Origin: Verrucomicrobiaceae bacterium UBA7681
GTDB taxonomy: Bacteria; Verrucomicrobiota; Verrucomicrobiia; Verrucomicrobiales; Verrucomicrobiaceae
Length of the DNA: 45,328 nucleotides
NCBI GenBank assembly: GCA_002482965.1
Contig: DLGZ01000080.1
Coordinates: forward strand, 232,750 to 278,077
Direction: 5' to 3'
The position numbers and the translations under genes are program-made. Numbering within the stretch: the first letter of the stretch is position 1; every line of letters begins with the position of its first letter. The notes below the pieces were generated by a model. It saw only the letters and a list, made by a program, of their open reading frames with translations, did not search any database and had not been told where the DNA came from. Shown here in pieces: positions 34,621 to 45,328 of this stretch.

Positions 34621-34715
34621 CTGGGTTTGCTTTCCGGAGGTGCCTGCAAAACCCAGGGAAGCACTCGCCAAGGCTCGGCATCCCTGGGCTATATTACGCA
34701 GCCCTTTCAGGGCTG
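34621..34715. repeat. REP-like nested inverted repeats
   Basis: Three inverted repeats are packed into 95 bases: CTGGGTTT/AAACCCAG (34621-34628, 34649-34656), CCCAGGGA/TCCCTGGG (34652-34659, 34681-34688) and CAGCCCT/AGGGCTG with a 3-base loop (34699-34715). The first two share bases and could form alternative structures. The pattern resembles dispersed hairpin repeats common between genes in these phyla. Confidence 0.55.
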
Positions 34716-34752
34716 GTGTGGCGCGGGGCAGAGTGGTGGAAGAGAAAGGTAT

Positions 34753-34780
34753 TCTAGGCAAGAAGCGCCGAGTGCCTAGA
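34753..34780. repeat. Perfect 8-bp inverted repeat
   Basis: TCTAGGCA/TGCCTAGA with a 12-base spacer lies about 55 bases past the stop of the minus-strand 774-aa gene. It has no T tract, so it is more likely part of the adjacent repeat block than a terminator. Confidence 0.45.
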
Positions 34781-34834
34781 GTCACGGACTGTCGACAACC
34801 TGCCTTAACCGAGAGGCATTCATGTCAGGCCGTC

Positions 34835-37159
34835 TCAATCTTCATGTTTGGGCATGAGGCGGGGGATGTAGATGGCGAGCAGGACGAGCAGGCCTATCCC
34901 TGCGGCTTTCCAGATCCAATCAGGAAGCAGGCTCATGGAAAGTGTATCGATCTGGGGGCCACTCACGGGAGCGAGGGGTGCAAGAGCGGTGGCGGTGATT
35001 TTACGGACGCTCAGATTGCGGATGCGTACCTGAGTGCCGATGGGCAGGCGGTAGGCGCTGAAACCGAGGAGGCCTGAGTCGGATTGAAGTCCGAGGCTGG
35101 CCAGGTCACGGCTGGAGGTCATGGTGCGGCCATTTACATCGTAGCTGAATTTGCCGTCGGCGGAGCGAGTGCTGAAGGTGTTCCACTCCTGCAGATTGAA
35201 ATGGATGTCTGCCGTGCTGTTGACGGATTCGTTGCAGTAGGCCTTGGTGCAGGCGGAGTTTTCGCCGAGATGGTAGATCATGGCACGCACGCCGTCTGTG
35301 CAGACAGGGGTCCAGTGGAGCTGGGTGGCAAAGCCACAGCCGTGCTGGCTTTTTTGTGCTGTGGCGGGGATAACGAAGGAAATTTCGCCCTTCATCTCCA
35401 CGTCCGGCCCCAGAGGGACTTTTAAGACGAGGCCGGAGCGCGGGTGGTCTGAACCGTGGCAGACAAGAATACCGTCTGGATCCACGGTCCATTCACCTGT
35501 CTCAGACTGAAGGAAGGCCGAGAGGTGCTTGCGAAAGGGCACGTCCACCCAGCCGCCTGCCTCGACAGCCTGCTGCAGGCCGGTCATCTCACGCGCCTCC
35601 TGAAGATAGGCGAGAGCATCTGCGGACAGACCTTTTTCATCCACTTTCATGAATGCGGAGTGGATGTCTTGCAGAGGTGTCTTGGGTGCTGGATTTGCAG
35701 CAGCGCGAATGGCTTCACCATAGGCTCCCGTGTCTGCCGCTACTTCTGCACGGAGGGAGGCTTCGTGCATGAACATGGAGTTCAGCAGCTTGCGCGTGTT
35801 GTGGTAGAGGCGGGGGCCGGCGGCAGCCAGCGCCTGCTGCGCCAGGGCGTCGTCGTCTGCCAGGAAGGCGCACATGGCTGCGTTTGACTGCCGGAGATGA
35901 CATGTGAGCGGTGGCTGGGATGCGCTGGCCGCCAGATAGCCACGGCTCATTTCCACGATGGCCTGCTGCACCTGCTTGTGCCGGAAAGCGAAGTGGGGCT
36001 GATAAAGCTCCTCGGTGACTTCCATGGCGGCGGCCATGAGGCGGGAGGGGACGATGGTGTCATAGCGTCTGGTATCTGCGCAGGCTTTGCCAAAGGCCAG
36101 CATCAGCTCATGACTGCCACCCCACCGGGGCCGGCAGGCCCACATCAGGTGGGAGTAGGCGTTGGGATAGTCAAACTGGGCGCTCACCGAGCGGTCAAAC
36201 CAGGCGCGCAGCTCCGTGAAGTCCATGCCTTCCCCCATGGCCACGGCGATCATCGATGCGGCTGCCTCAGGGCGGTCTGGCCGCAGGCGTGCTGCCTTTC
36301 CCAGAAGGTCGCGTGCTGATTTCAAATGCTCAGCAAAGCCTTTCCAGCCTTCAGTGTTCACATTCTGCGCCCATCCAGAGCCGCGTTTTACCCAGCTGAG
36401 TTCCTTTTCTGCGACTCCAAGCAGGGTGAACTTGGCCCAGTCGGGAAGCTGGCTGGCTTCCACACTGCGGCAATAATTCTCCAGCGGCTCCGGCCGGTTA
36501 AAGTCGGTAAATCCCAACACCAGCACATGATGCCGCACGAGTACGGTGAGAGATGCTTCATCGTAACTGCCATCCGCGAGCGAGCGGGCGGTTGCATTTA
36601 ACCAGCGGATTTGGAGATCGTCGGTGTTCATCCCCTCTATTTTTGCCACCAGCCAGCGTACATGCACAGCCAGCATCTCCTGCGCGCCGGTCAGGCCGGG
36701 CTGAGCGAGAGCTTTGTCCAAGAGGGGCCTGCTTTCGCGCCAGTCCTCTTTTTCGCCAAAGATGGCGTGGGCGCCGAAGATCATGAGCAATGGATCCTCG
36801 GAGGTTTTTTGCAGCAGTTCGCGGAAGCGGCCTGCGAAGGGTGCGAGGGCAAGATCGTCCATTTGATCCTTCTCCAACTGCTCCAGAACAGCCTCGATTA
36901 GTGCGGTGGCTTCATCTGCCCAGGGCTGGCCTTTCCACCGCTCCTGCGCGGGTTTCAGCAAGAGTCGTCGGCCCCAGTCCCGCTCCTCTGCCGCAAAGTC
37001 CTTCTGCAGCAAGGTTCCTTCCTTCATTGGAATCGGTTCTACTTTAGGGAAAGGCGGCTCCTGGGGATCTGGGGTCCGTAGCGGGAGGGCAGTCAGCCTT
37101 GCAATGGATATGAGCAAAAATAGCAGGGTTGCTGTGCGAGGCTTTAAGGGAAAGGGCAT
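34835..37159 (-). CDS. Exported protein with helical repeats, jelly-roll-like domain and C-terminal TM
   Basis: A 774-residue protein I cannot name with confidence. A signal peptide (to about residue 25) is followed by a long alpha-helical, TPR-like region (about 45-520) with segments such as WRESRPLLDKALAQPGLTGA and MWACRPRWGGSHELMLAFGK, reminiscent of DUF4034-like proteins. A beta-rich domain (about 550-715) ends in VRIRNLSVRKI, as in 3-keto-disaccharide hydrolase/LamG-like jelly rolls. A C-terminal membrane helix (about 745-765) with a short basic tail (RLMPKHED) follows. The bulk should lie in the periplasm anchored to the inner membrane. It starts 91 bases after the FecR-LamG gene on the same strand, so it may be a target of that sigma/FecR unit. 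Confidence 0.75.
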   Translation of the reverse strand: MPFPLKPRTATLLFLLISIARLTALPLRTPDPQEPPFPKVEPIPMKEGTLLQKDFAAEERDWGRRLLLKPAQERWKGQPWADEATALIEAVLEQLEKDQMDDLALAPFAGRFRELLQKTSEDPLLMIFGAHAIFGEKEDWRESRPLLDKALAQPGLTGAQEMLAVHVRWLVAKIEGMNTDDLQIRWLNATARSLADGSYDEASLTVLVRHHVLVLGFTDFNRPEPLENYCRSVEASQLPDWAKFTLLGVAEKELSWVKRGSGWAQNVNTEGWKGFAEHLKSARDLLGKAARLRPDRPEAAASMIAVAMGEGMDFTELRAWFDRSVSAQFDYPNAYSHLMWACRPRWGGSHELMLAFGKACADTRRYDTIVPSRLMAAAMEVTEELYQPHFAFRHKQVQQAIVEMSRGYLAASASQPPLTCHLRQSNAAMCAFLADDDALAQQALAAAGPRLYHNTRKLLNSMFMHEASLRAEVAADTGAYGEAIRAAANPAPKTPLQDIHSAFMKVDEKGLSADALAYLQEAREMTGLQQAVEAGGWVDVPFRKHLSAFLQSETGEWTVDPDGILVCHGSDHPRSGLVLKVPLGPDVEMKGEISFVIPATAQKSQHGCGFATQLHWTPVCTDGVRAMIYHLGENSACTKAYCNESVNSTADIHFNLQEWNTFSTRSADGKFSYDVNGRTMTSSRDLASLGLQSDSGLLGFSAYRLPIGTQVRIRNLSVRKITATALAPLAPVSGPQIDTLSMSLLPDWIWKAAGIGLLVLLAIYIPRLMPKHED

Positions 37160-37250
37160 GACCTTTTCTAATAGCCTGTCACAGGTCGTTGCGGCAAGGT
37201 GAAAATGCCTGGTGTGTTCCGGCCCAGTCCAGGGGACGCGATGCCGGGAG

Positions 37251-38792
37251 TTATTCGGGCCTGCCGTGGTCGTAGAGGCTGCTGATTTCGGCGGCGTTTA
37301 ATGCGGAGCTGAAGATGGCGAATTCATCAATCGCGCCGTTGAGATTGCGGATGGGGAACTGATGGCCTTGGGTGGGGAGGCCCCAGTTGCCGATTTCGCA
37401 GGGGCCGAAAACGATGTCGCGTCCGGGTTGGTGGAGCGGGGAGATTTCGTGGCCGACGGGCTGGCCGTCGAAGTACTGGGTGACCTCGCCGCTGGTGTTG
37501 TCATAGGTGACGGCGAGGTGGTGCCAGCGGCCGAGGCTGTCGGCGGTGAAGACGGGTTTGCTGTGGTAGATCTGATTGTATTTCGCGTTCTTCGAGGCTT
37601 CTGCGGGACGATACATGACGGAGAACATGAGGCTGCCGTCTTCGTAGATCTGCCAGTGGGGTTCGCCGTTGTCGTAGCCGTCGGTGAGGAGCAGGGAGTT
37701 GTATTTTTTGTCCACGGAATCGACCTTGACCCAGCAGGCGAGGGTGAGGGCCTGATAGGTGCCGTCGAGATTGAGGCGGACGCGGTCGCCGGGGCGCTTG
37801 AATTCGAGGGCGGTTTTTTCGGGCCAGCGGCCTTGAGTCCATGCGGCACCGACAGCGCCACCCGCGCGCAGAGGATGGCGTGGTTCGGTGACGTTTTTCA
37901 CGAGGCGGTCCCAGCGATCGTCCTCCAGATGTTTGAAGGTATAGTAGGCGATGAAGCGTGGATCTTTGCACATCTGCTGCGACCATTGCTGCCAGTCGGA
38001 GTAGCGTTGGGTATCGCGTTGTTTCACGAGGCCGTGGAGCTCGGTGATGGAGAGGAAATCCTGCGGTGAGATGGCGGTAGTGTTGGCGGAGGACAAGGAC
38101 ATGCCTTGTTTTAAGCTGGCGGGTGTCTTCTCGTTTGTGTGGGCGATGACTTCGCCTTCGAAGACGTGCACGGCGCTGGTGTTGTCTTTCACATTGAGGG
38201 CGAATTCGGTGCCGAGATCTTCGAGCTTCATGCCGGGGGCGTGCATGAGGAAACCTTTGGCGGCAGGGGGCACATGGACGCGCACTCGACCGCTGAGGCA
38301 GCGTGCCTCCCAGGCGGAGAGGATTTCGATTTCGGCGCTGCCTTCGATCAAGGCTGTCGCGCCGCTGAAGAATTCGATTTGTGCCAGGCCTTGGGAGAGA
38401 TGGATTGTGCCGGGCTTGAGGGTGTCGCCGCTGCGGAGGGGGCTTGAGGTGAACTTGGCATCCATGGTCTGGCTGAGCATGGCGACGCCGTTGGAGGTGG
38501 CTTCGGTTTCGCTGGGGTGTTGAGGCCAGAAGATGAAGGCGCAGGCGATGACTGCGGCGGCTGCGGTGAGGGTGGGGAGCCAGCGGCGGGTGGGTGGCTT
38601 GGGCCTGGCTTTCTTTTGCAGGCGGCCGGTGTTTACGGTGGGTTGTTGCAGCAGGCGGGCGTGTTGATCGGCGAGTTCGAGGTAGCGTTGGCGGGCCTGC
38701 CAGTCTGCGCGCAGGAGGTCTTCGAGTTCAGCGTGTTGCTCGGGGGTGATCTCGCCATCGATTTCGGCGTGGATGAGGGAATCGAGGTTCAT
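37251..38792 (-). CDS. FecR-LamG membrane protein, putative anti-sigma factor
   Basis: A 513-residue protein. Starting at ATG 38792 gives MNLDSLIHAEIDGEITPEQH, an N-terminal segment like those of cytoplasmic anti-sigma regions, and makes an ATGA overlap with the sigma gene. A membrane helix lies at 71-89 (WLPTLTAAAAVIACAFIFW). A FecR domain follows (about 110-240: GLAQIEFFSGATALIEGSAE, GFLMHAPGMKLEDLGTEFAL, VHVFEGEVIA). A C-terminal concanavalin/LamG domain comes last (about 310-510: LTLACWVKVDS, WHHLAVTYDNTSGEVTQYFD, IDEFAIFSSAL). It probably holds the adjacent ECF sigma factor at the membrane and senses a periplasmic, perhaps glycan, signal. That role is inferred from order. No FecA-like TonB receptor is nearby. 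Confidence 0.87.
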   Translation of the reverse strand: MNLDSLIHAEIDGEITPEQHAELEDLLRADWQARQRYLELADQHARLLQQPTVNTGRLQKKARPKPPTRRWLPTLTAAAAVIACAFIFWPQHPSETEATSNGVAMLSQTMDAKFTSSPLRSGDTLKPGTIHLSQGLAQIEFFSGATALIEGSAEIEILSAWEARCLSGRVRVHVPPAAKGFLMHAPGMKLEDLGTEFALNVKDNTSAVHVFEGEVIAHTNEKTPASLKQGMSLSSANTTAISPQDFLSITELHGLVKQRDTQRYSDWQQWSQQMCKDPRFIAYYTFKHLEDDRWDRLVKNVTEPRHPLRAGGAVGAAWTQGRWPEKTALEFKRPGDRVRLNLDGTYQALTLACWVKVDSVDKKYNSLLLTDGYDNGEPHWQIYEDGSLMFSVMYRPAEASKNAKYNQIYHSKPVFTADSLGRWHHLAVTYDNTSGEVTQYFDGQPVGHEISPLHQPGRDIVFGPCEIGNWGLPTQGHQFPIRNLNGAIDEFAIFSSALNAAEISSLYDHGRPE

Positions 38793-39319
38793 GCGAGGCC
38801 CTCGGATTGAAGCTGGTGGGTGACGCATTCATGGAGGCGCTGGCGCAGGAGTTCGAGATTGCGGAAGAGGGTGCGGCGTGTGAGGGCGAAACGGCTCATC
38901 ATTTCCTCAGCGCTCTGGCGCATGGCGTAGCGGCTGGTGACGAGTTCCTGATCCTGCGCGGTGAGTTTTTGCAGGCAGGCGTCGAGAAGACGGAGGCGTT
39001 CGTCGAGGCGGGGTTCGATGTGGGTGCGCTCGTTGGCGAGGAGGTCTATGATGTCTTCGCTGAAGAGGAGCGGGGAGCGTGCGGATTTTTCGCGGTGCTT
39101 TTGTACCTGGAGGTAGGCGAAGCGGTAGGCCCAGGGGAGGAAGGGGCGGGTGGGATCGTATTCGGCGAATTTGCGATAGAGGGCGAGGCTGGTTTCTTGC
39201 AGGATGTCGCGGGCATCGGCCTCACGCGGAACGAGGCTGAAGATGTACCGAAACAGCGGCTCCTGATGCTGGGTGAGCAGGAGGACGAGGATTTCGGTGG
39301 AGGTGGGCGAGTCTGACAT
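38789..39319 (-). CDS. ECF-type RNA polymerase sigma factor (Rhodopirellula/Verrucomicrobium type)
   Basis: A 176-residue sigma factor. Region 2 is visible as QHQEPLFRYIFSLVPREADA with DILQETSLALYRKFAEYDP and FLPWAYRFAYLQVQKHRE. Region 4 runs from LDACLQKLTAQDQELVTSRY to MMSRFALTRRTLFRNLELLR, whose helix-turn-helix is slightly unusual in sequence. This is the layout of the Rhodopirellula/Verrucomicrobium ECF group. I use the ATG at 39319; a GTG two codons upstream is also in frame. Its stop codon overlaps the FecR-LamG start in ATGA, so the regulator and its likely anti-sigma are made together. Confidence 0.92.
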   Translation of the reverse strand: MSDSPTSTEILVLLLTQHQEPLFRYIFSLVPREADARDILQETSLALYRKFAEYDPTRPFLPWAYRFAYLQVQKHREKSARSPLLFSEDIIDLLANERTHIEPRLDERLRLLDACLQKLTAQDQELVTSRYAMRQSAEEMMSRFALTRRTLFRNLELLRQRLHECVTHQLQSEGLA

Positions 39320-39386
39320 GGGCACAGTGTATTCCCGGTGAGGGGTGGTGCAGTGCCAAAATAATCAGGGGGGAGGACGGCTAGGA

Positions 39387-39418
39387 TTTAACCACGGAAT
39401 GCACTGAATACACGGAAA
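39387..39418. repeat. ACCACGGAA/TACACGGAA dispersed repeat
   Basis: TTTAACCACGGAATGCACTG followed by AATACACGGAAA, an imperfect tandem of a roughly 15-base unit (CACGGAATGCACTGAA). It lies in the 288-base gap upstream of the sigma gene. Related A/G-rich stretches lie at 15812-15846. Confidence 0.5.
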
Positions 39419-39433
39419 CCGGAGTTGGATTGA

Positions 39434-39465
39434 CTGATCCGGAATGGGGGTCGGGAGACCCCCAC
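39434..39465. repeat. GGGGGTC hairpin repeat, intergenic copy
   Basis: CTGATCCGGAATGGGGGTC, loop GGGA, then GACCCCCAC: an 8-bp perfect stem (39445-39452 and 39457-39464). The leader CTGAT(T)CCGGA(A/C)TGGGGG is shared with a copy inside the second PSD1 gene at 43462-43493. Confidence 0.65.
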
Positions 39466-39567
39466 GCCTTGGGGGGCTGGGTGGTCCGAAGCTACGAGCG
39501 AAGAATTGAGGGACTGCCTTTGGATGGGCTGAGTTTTGCTTTGCAGTAGATGCTTGGCGGAGTGCTA

Positions 39568-39593
39568 TGATCGAGAACGAGAACGAGAACGAG
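39568..39593. repeat. GAGAACGAG-type dispersed repeat, copy 2
   Basis: TGATCGAGAACGAGAACGAG continues with AACGAG, a clean hexamer array 15 bases beyond the stop of the minus-strand DUF1501 gene. It shares TGATCGAG(A/G)ACGAG with 1913-1949. Confidence 0.6.
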
Positions 39594-39607
39594 GGAGCGG
39601 GGTGGCT

Positions 39608-41061
39608 TTAGGCGAGCATCTGTTTGATCACATGGCCCTCGACATTCGTGAGGCGGCGCTGGACGCCGTTGTGTTCGAAGGTGAGGCGTTCGTGATCGAG
39701 GCCGAGGAGGTGGAGGATGGTGGCGTTGAAGTCGTAGAGGGGGTGGATGTCCTTCACGGCTTTTTGGCCGAGTTCGTCCGTTTCGCCACAGCTGACGCCG
39801 GGTTTGACGCCAGCGCCGGTCATCCAGCAGGTGAAGCCGTCGGGATTGTGATCGCGGCCTTTGGCTCCTTTTTGGAAGAAGGGCATGCGGCCGAATTCGG
39901 TGCACCAGACGACGAGGGTGTCGTCGAGCAGGCCGCGTGATTTGAGATCGCGAATGAGCGCGGCGGCGGGTTGGTCGAGGATGGGGGCGTGGACGTCGTA
40001 TTGGTCTTTGAGGGCGTTGTGGCCATCCCAGTTGAGTTTGCCGCCGCTGGCATAGGCTCCGTTGAAGAGCTGCACAAAGCGCACGCCTTTTTCGATGAGG
40101 CGACGGGCGAGAATGCAGTTCTTGGCGAAGGCGGCTTTGTCGGGGTTTTGTGTGTCGTCAGCGCCGTAGAGTTTCAGGATGTGCGCGGGCTCGGTGCTGA
40201 GATCGCTGATCTCCGGGACGCTGAGCTGCATGCGCGCGGCGAGCTCGTAGCTGGCGATGCGTGCGGCGAGTTTGCCATCGCCGGGATGGGCTTCGAGATG
40301 GCGGGCGTTCATGCGCTGGAGGAGGGTGCGCGCGGCTTGATCGGTGGCGGGAGAAACACCTGGGGCGGCGAGGTGGCGCACGGGAGCCTTGGAACTCATC
40401 GTGGTGCCTTGGAACGCGGCGGGGAGGAAGCCGGGGCCCCAGTTGTTTGCACCGTTTTGCGGCACGCCACGTGGATCGGGAATGGCGACGTAAGAGGGGA
40501 GGTCCTGGTTTTCGCTGCCGAGGGCGTAGGTGGTCCATGCGCCGAGGGAGGGGAAGCCGTCGAGATTGAAACCGGTGGAGAGGAAGTTTTCGGCAGGGCC
40601 GTGGGTGTTGGACTTGCTGGTGAGCGAATGGACGAAGGCGAAGTCATCGGTGAGCTCTGCGAGATGCGGGATCATGTCGCTCACCCACTTGCCGGTCTGG
40701 CCGCGCTGGCGGAAGGCGTACTGAGGGCGTGCGAGATTGCCTGCGGGCCCTTGGAAGGTGACGGCGGGGCCACCGGGCAGGGGCTTGTCGTCCCACTTGA
40801 TGAGTTCGGGTTTGTAGTCCCAGGTTTCGAGCTGGCTAACGGCACCGGCGCAGAAGATGACGACGACGTTTTTTGCTTTGCCAGGGAAATGAGGCTGGCG
40901 TGGGGCGTAGGGACGCGCTGGGTCGATGATGGGTCTGTCCGCAGCGAGCAGGCCATCGAGGCCGAGCATGTTTGTCAGTGCGATGGAGCCGAGAGCGGTG
41001 CTGCTGCTGGAGAGAAAGCGGCGGCGGTCGAGAAGTGTGTGACCTGCGGGAGAGAGGTAGC

Positions 41062-41065
<4 letters not shown>
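39608..41065 (-). CDS. DUF1501 protein, copy 2 (Tat-exported)
   Basis: A 485-residue DUF1501 protein with a clear twin-arginine signal (LDRRRFLSSSSTALGSIALT, about residues 12-31). Family segments include VVIFCAGAVSQLETWDYKPE, LPSYVAIPDPRGVP, KGVRFVQLFNGAYASGGKLN, DTLVVWCTEFGRMP, GRDHNPDGFTCWMTGAGVKP and FEHNGVQRRLTNVEGHV. It differs from copy 1 in the first active-site-like segment (CAGAVSQLETWD against MEGGPSHIDTFD), so the two probably act on different substrates. Its start overlaps the PSD1 stop in ATGA (41062-41065), which points to coupled translation of the pair. Confidence 0.93.
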
Positions 41066-43896
<2,831 letters not shown>

Positions 43897-43905
43897 GCGG
43901 TGGGA

Positions 43906-45328
43906 TCAGCGGTAGGGATTGCCAGCGGCGTGGAGGGCGTGGAGTTCAGCGTCTGACATGGCGCGGCCTAGGAGGAGGAGTTCATCGACTCGGCCGCTGA
44001 GCTTGCGGTCCTGCTGGTTCCAGTTGCCGATCTGCGCGGGGCCGAGGCGTGCGGGGTAGGCGATCTGCTGGCGGACTTCTTTGTCGAACTTGCCGTTGAG
44101 ATAAAAGCGGACGGTGCCGCGTGTGGAATCATAGACGGTGGCGAGGTGCACCCAGCGGCCTTGTTCGGGGAGCACGGAGGTGAGCGAGTCGGGATGGCCG
44201 TCGCGTTCGTGGGCATCGGGTGCGAGCGTGTTGCCGATGAGGGCGAGGCGCATGGTGGTGTCGCGGTTGATCATCCAATGCACCTGACCGGGGTTGTTGC
44301 CGCTCCACCCATCCGTATGTAGCAGGGACTGGTAGGGCGCGCCGAGGCGGTCGATGCGCACCCATGCGGCGAGCGTGAGCTGCGGCCAGTCGCGGTCGCC
44401 GCCGACATCGAGTTTCAAGTGGTCACCCACGTTTACAAACTCCGGTGCGTGGGAGCCGGGCCAGCGGCCCTGCACGGTGCGATACACGCCGGGGAGTTTT
44501 TCGGCGGATTCGAAATCGAGGAGAGCGATGAGTGCGGGGTCTTGCCTCAAAGCGGCGAGTGCTGCGGCGGAGCGCGCACGCTGACCGGCGGCGAGTCCGG
44601 CGGTGAGGCCGGGGAGTTCATCGGGCTGGATGAAGGCGGAGGAGCGCAGCTCGCGGGTGGTGCTGGTGCCTTGAGCAAATGAGACTGCATCGCCGCTACG
44701 CAGGTTTTGATTGGCGTGTGCGCCGGAGGCCTTGGTGATGACCTCGCCTTGGAACACGTGCACCTCTGCTGCGCCGGTGGAGGGGACGTCCACGCCGAAG
44801 CGTGTGCCGAGATCCACGGCGTCTCCGGTGGGGGTGATGACGGTGAAGCCTTTGGCGGCAGGTGGGACATCGGCGGCAAGGCGGCCGCGTTTCATGTGCA
44901 GGCGCTGCGCGGATTCAAAGCGGAACTCTGCGGGGGCCTCGATGACGATGCGTGCGCCGCGTGCGGTGATGAGGGAGATGCTGCCTGCGCTGATGTGGTA
45001 GGATTCACTGTGGAGGCTTGCGCCATCTGCGAGTTCCACGACGCCGGCGGCTTTTCCTACGGTGGCAAAGGCTTGGTGGGACTCCTGCCACCACCAGGCA
45101 CCGAGCAGCATGGAGATGCAGGCTGCTGCTGCGATCCAGCGTGGTGAGGATGTGCGCCATTGGGTTGGCTTTACTGTTGCTTGAGCGGGGGCCCAGTCTG
45201 CGGCCAGCGCTGCGAGGGCGGAGTCCACGTTGAGCAGTTCGGCAAATTCACGGCGTGCTGCGGCATCGGCGAGCAGCAGGGTATTGAGCTGCTGCATCTG
45301 CAGTGGGGAGATGGAGCCGTCGAGATAG
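43906..45328 (-). CDS. FecR-LamG membrane protein, copy 2 (N-terminus beyond window)
   Basis: At least 473 residues. An ATG exists at 45297, but the frame stays open to the window edge and reads YLDGSISPLQMQQLNTLL, exactly the style of the family's N-terminal segment (compare EIDGEITPEQHAELEDLL in copy 1). The true start is therefore outside. A membrane helix (RWIAAAACISMLLGAWWW), a FecR domain (GVVELADGASLHSESYHISA ... GFTVITPTGDAVDLGTRFGV, VHVFQGEVIT) and a C-terminal LamG domain (LTLAAWVRID, VHLATVYDSTRGTVRFYLNG, VDELLLLGRAMSDAE) follow. The PSD1 gene starts 9 bases after its stop. A sigma-factor gene may precede it beyond the edge. Confidence 0.9.
   Translation of the reverse strand, partial: YLDGSISPLQMQQLNTLLLADAAARREFAELLNVDSALAALAADWAPAQATVKPTQWRTSSPRWIAAAACISMLLGAWWWQESHQAFATVGKAAGVVELADGASLHSESYHISAGSISLITARGARIVIEAPAEFRFESAQRLHMKRGRLAADVPPAAKGFTVITPTGDAVDLGTRFGVDVPSTGAAEVHVFQGEVITKASGAHANQNLRSGDAVSFAQGTSTTRELRSSAFIQPDELPGLTAGLAAGQRARSAAALAALRQDPALIALLDFESAEKLPGVYRTVQGRWPGSHAPEFVNVGDHLKLDVGGDRDWPQLTLAAWVRIDRLGAPYQSLLHTDGWSGNNPGQVHWMINRDTTMRLALIGNTLAPDAHERDGHPDSLTSVLPEQGRWVHLATVYDSTRGTVRFYLNGKFDKEVRQQIAYPARLGPAQIGNWNQQDRKLSGRVDELLLLGRAMSDAELHALHAAGNPYR

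Larger units (their letters stand above)
34407..34834. other. 428-base intergenic region with REP-like hairpins
   Basis: No gene is convincing between PSD1 copy 1 and the 774-aa gene. The promoter of the PSD1-DUF1501 unit should lie near its left end. The rest holds stacked short inverted repeats, listed separately at 34621-34715 and 34753-34780. Confidence 0.5.

Noticed and set aside
37251..39319. Classical FecIR iron-siderophore regulation
   Set aside because: No TonB-dependent receptor is nearby and the FecR protein ends in a LamG domain.
39387..39607. CRISPR array or small RNA gene in the repeat-bearing gap
   Set aside because: The repeats are of different families, very short and not evenly spaced with unique spacers.

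Overview
The window looks like a chromosomal stretch from a free-living member of the Verrucomicrobiota, close to Verrucomicrobium/Prosthecobacter (order Verrucomicrobiales). The grounds are GC-rich coding DNA, planctomycete/verrucomicrobial-type PSD1 (DUF1549/DUF1553) and DUF1501 gene pairs, an ECF sigma factor of the Rhodopirellula/Verrucomicrobium type, FecR proteins carrying LamG domains, and a pilus-like locus that matches Akkermansia Amuc_1098-1102 in order and in recognisable sequence. No rRNA, tRNA, CRISPR array, integrase or transposase was seen. Almost no start codon has a clear Shine-Dalgarno sequence.

Layout. (1) 1-10894, plus strand: a MoxR/DUF58/VWA(BatA-like)/DUF4175 cluster, entered inside moxR, with two small membrane-protein genes wedged between core genes, followed by an FHA-like/TM/Sel1 protein. 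(2) 11056-17772, minus strand: a 988-aa exported protein built from repeated secretin-type modules but lacking a secretin pore; an exported alpha-alpha toroid protein with its own terminator; and a YdjY-domain protein behind an RbsB-like lipoprotein. (3) 18073-25268, plus strand: the Amuc_1102/1101(PilM)/1100/1099/1098(secretin)-like locus, closed by a strong intrinsic terminator. (4) 25385-28583, plus strand: coaE-rho-rnd, joined by two ATGA overlaps. (5) 28598-45328, minus strand: two PSD1-DUF1501 modules. One includes an ECF sigma factor translationally coupled to a FecR-LamG protein, plus a 774-aa orphan. The other has a FecR-LamG gene directly before PSD1 and runs off the window. A tandem ModA-like binding protein follows the first module.

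How the genes may work together. The first cluster is a MoxR AAA+ chaperone with VWA partners at the membrane. The central locus should build an envelope-spanning pilus-like assembly: a cytoplasmic PilM-PilN fusion, two inner-membrane-anchored periplasmic proteins (Amuc_1099- and Amuc_1100-like) and an outer-membrane secretin. The poreless secretin-module protein on the other side of the divergent region shares the secretin's own N-terminal and beta modules and is the best candidate here for an undescribed accessory. The right half is an envelope/periplasmic degradation or redox set under putative sigma/FecR control.

Structure not explained by genes: several dispersed repeat families lie between genes, and at least two of them (a GGGGGCA hairpin and an ATTTATGATTT tandem) also sit in frame inside the second PSD1 gene. 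This suggests repeat spread into coding sequence.
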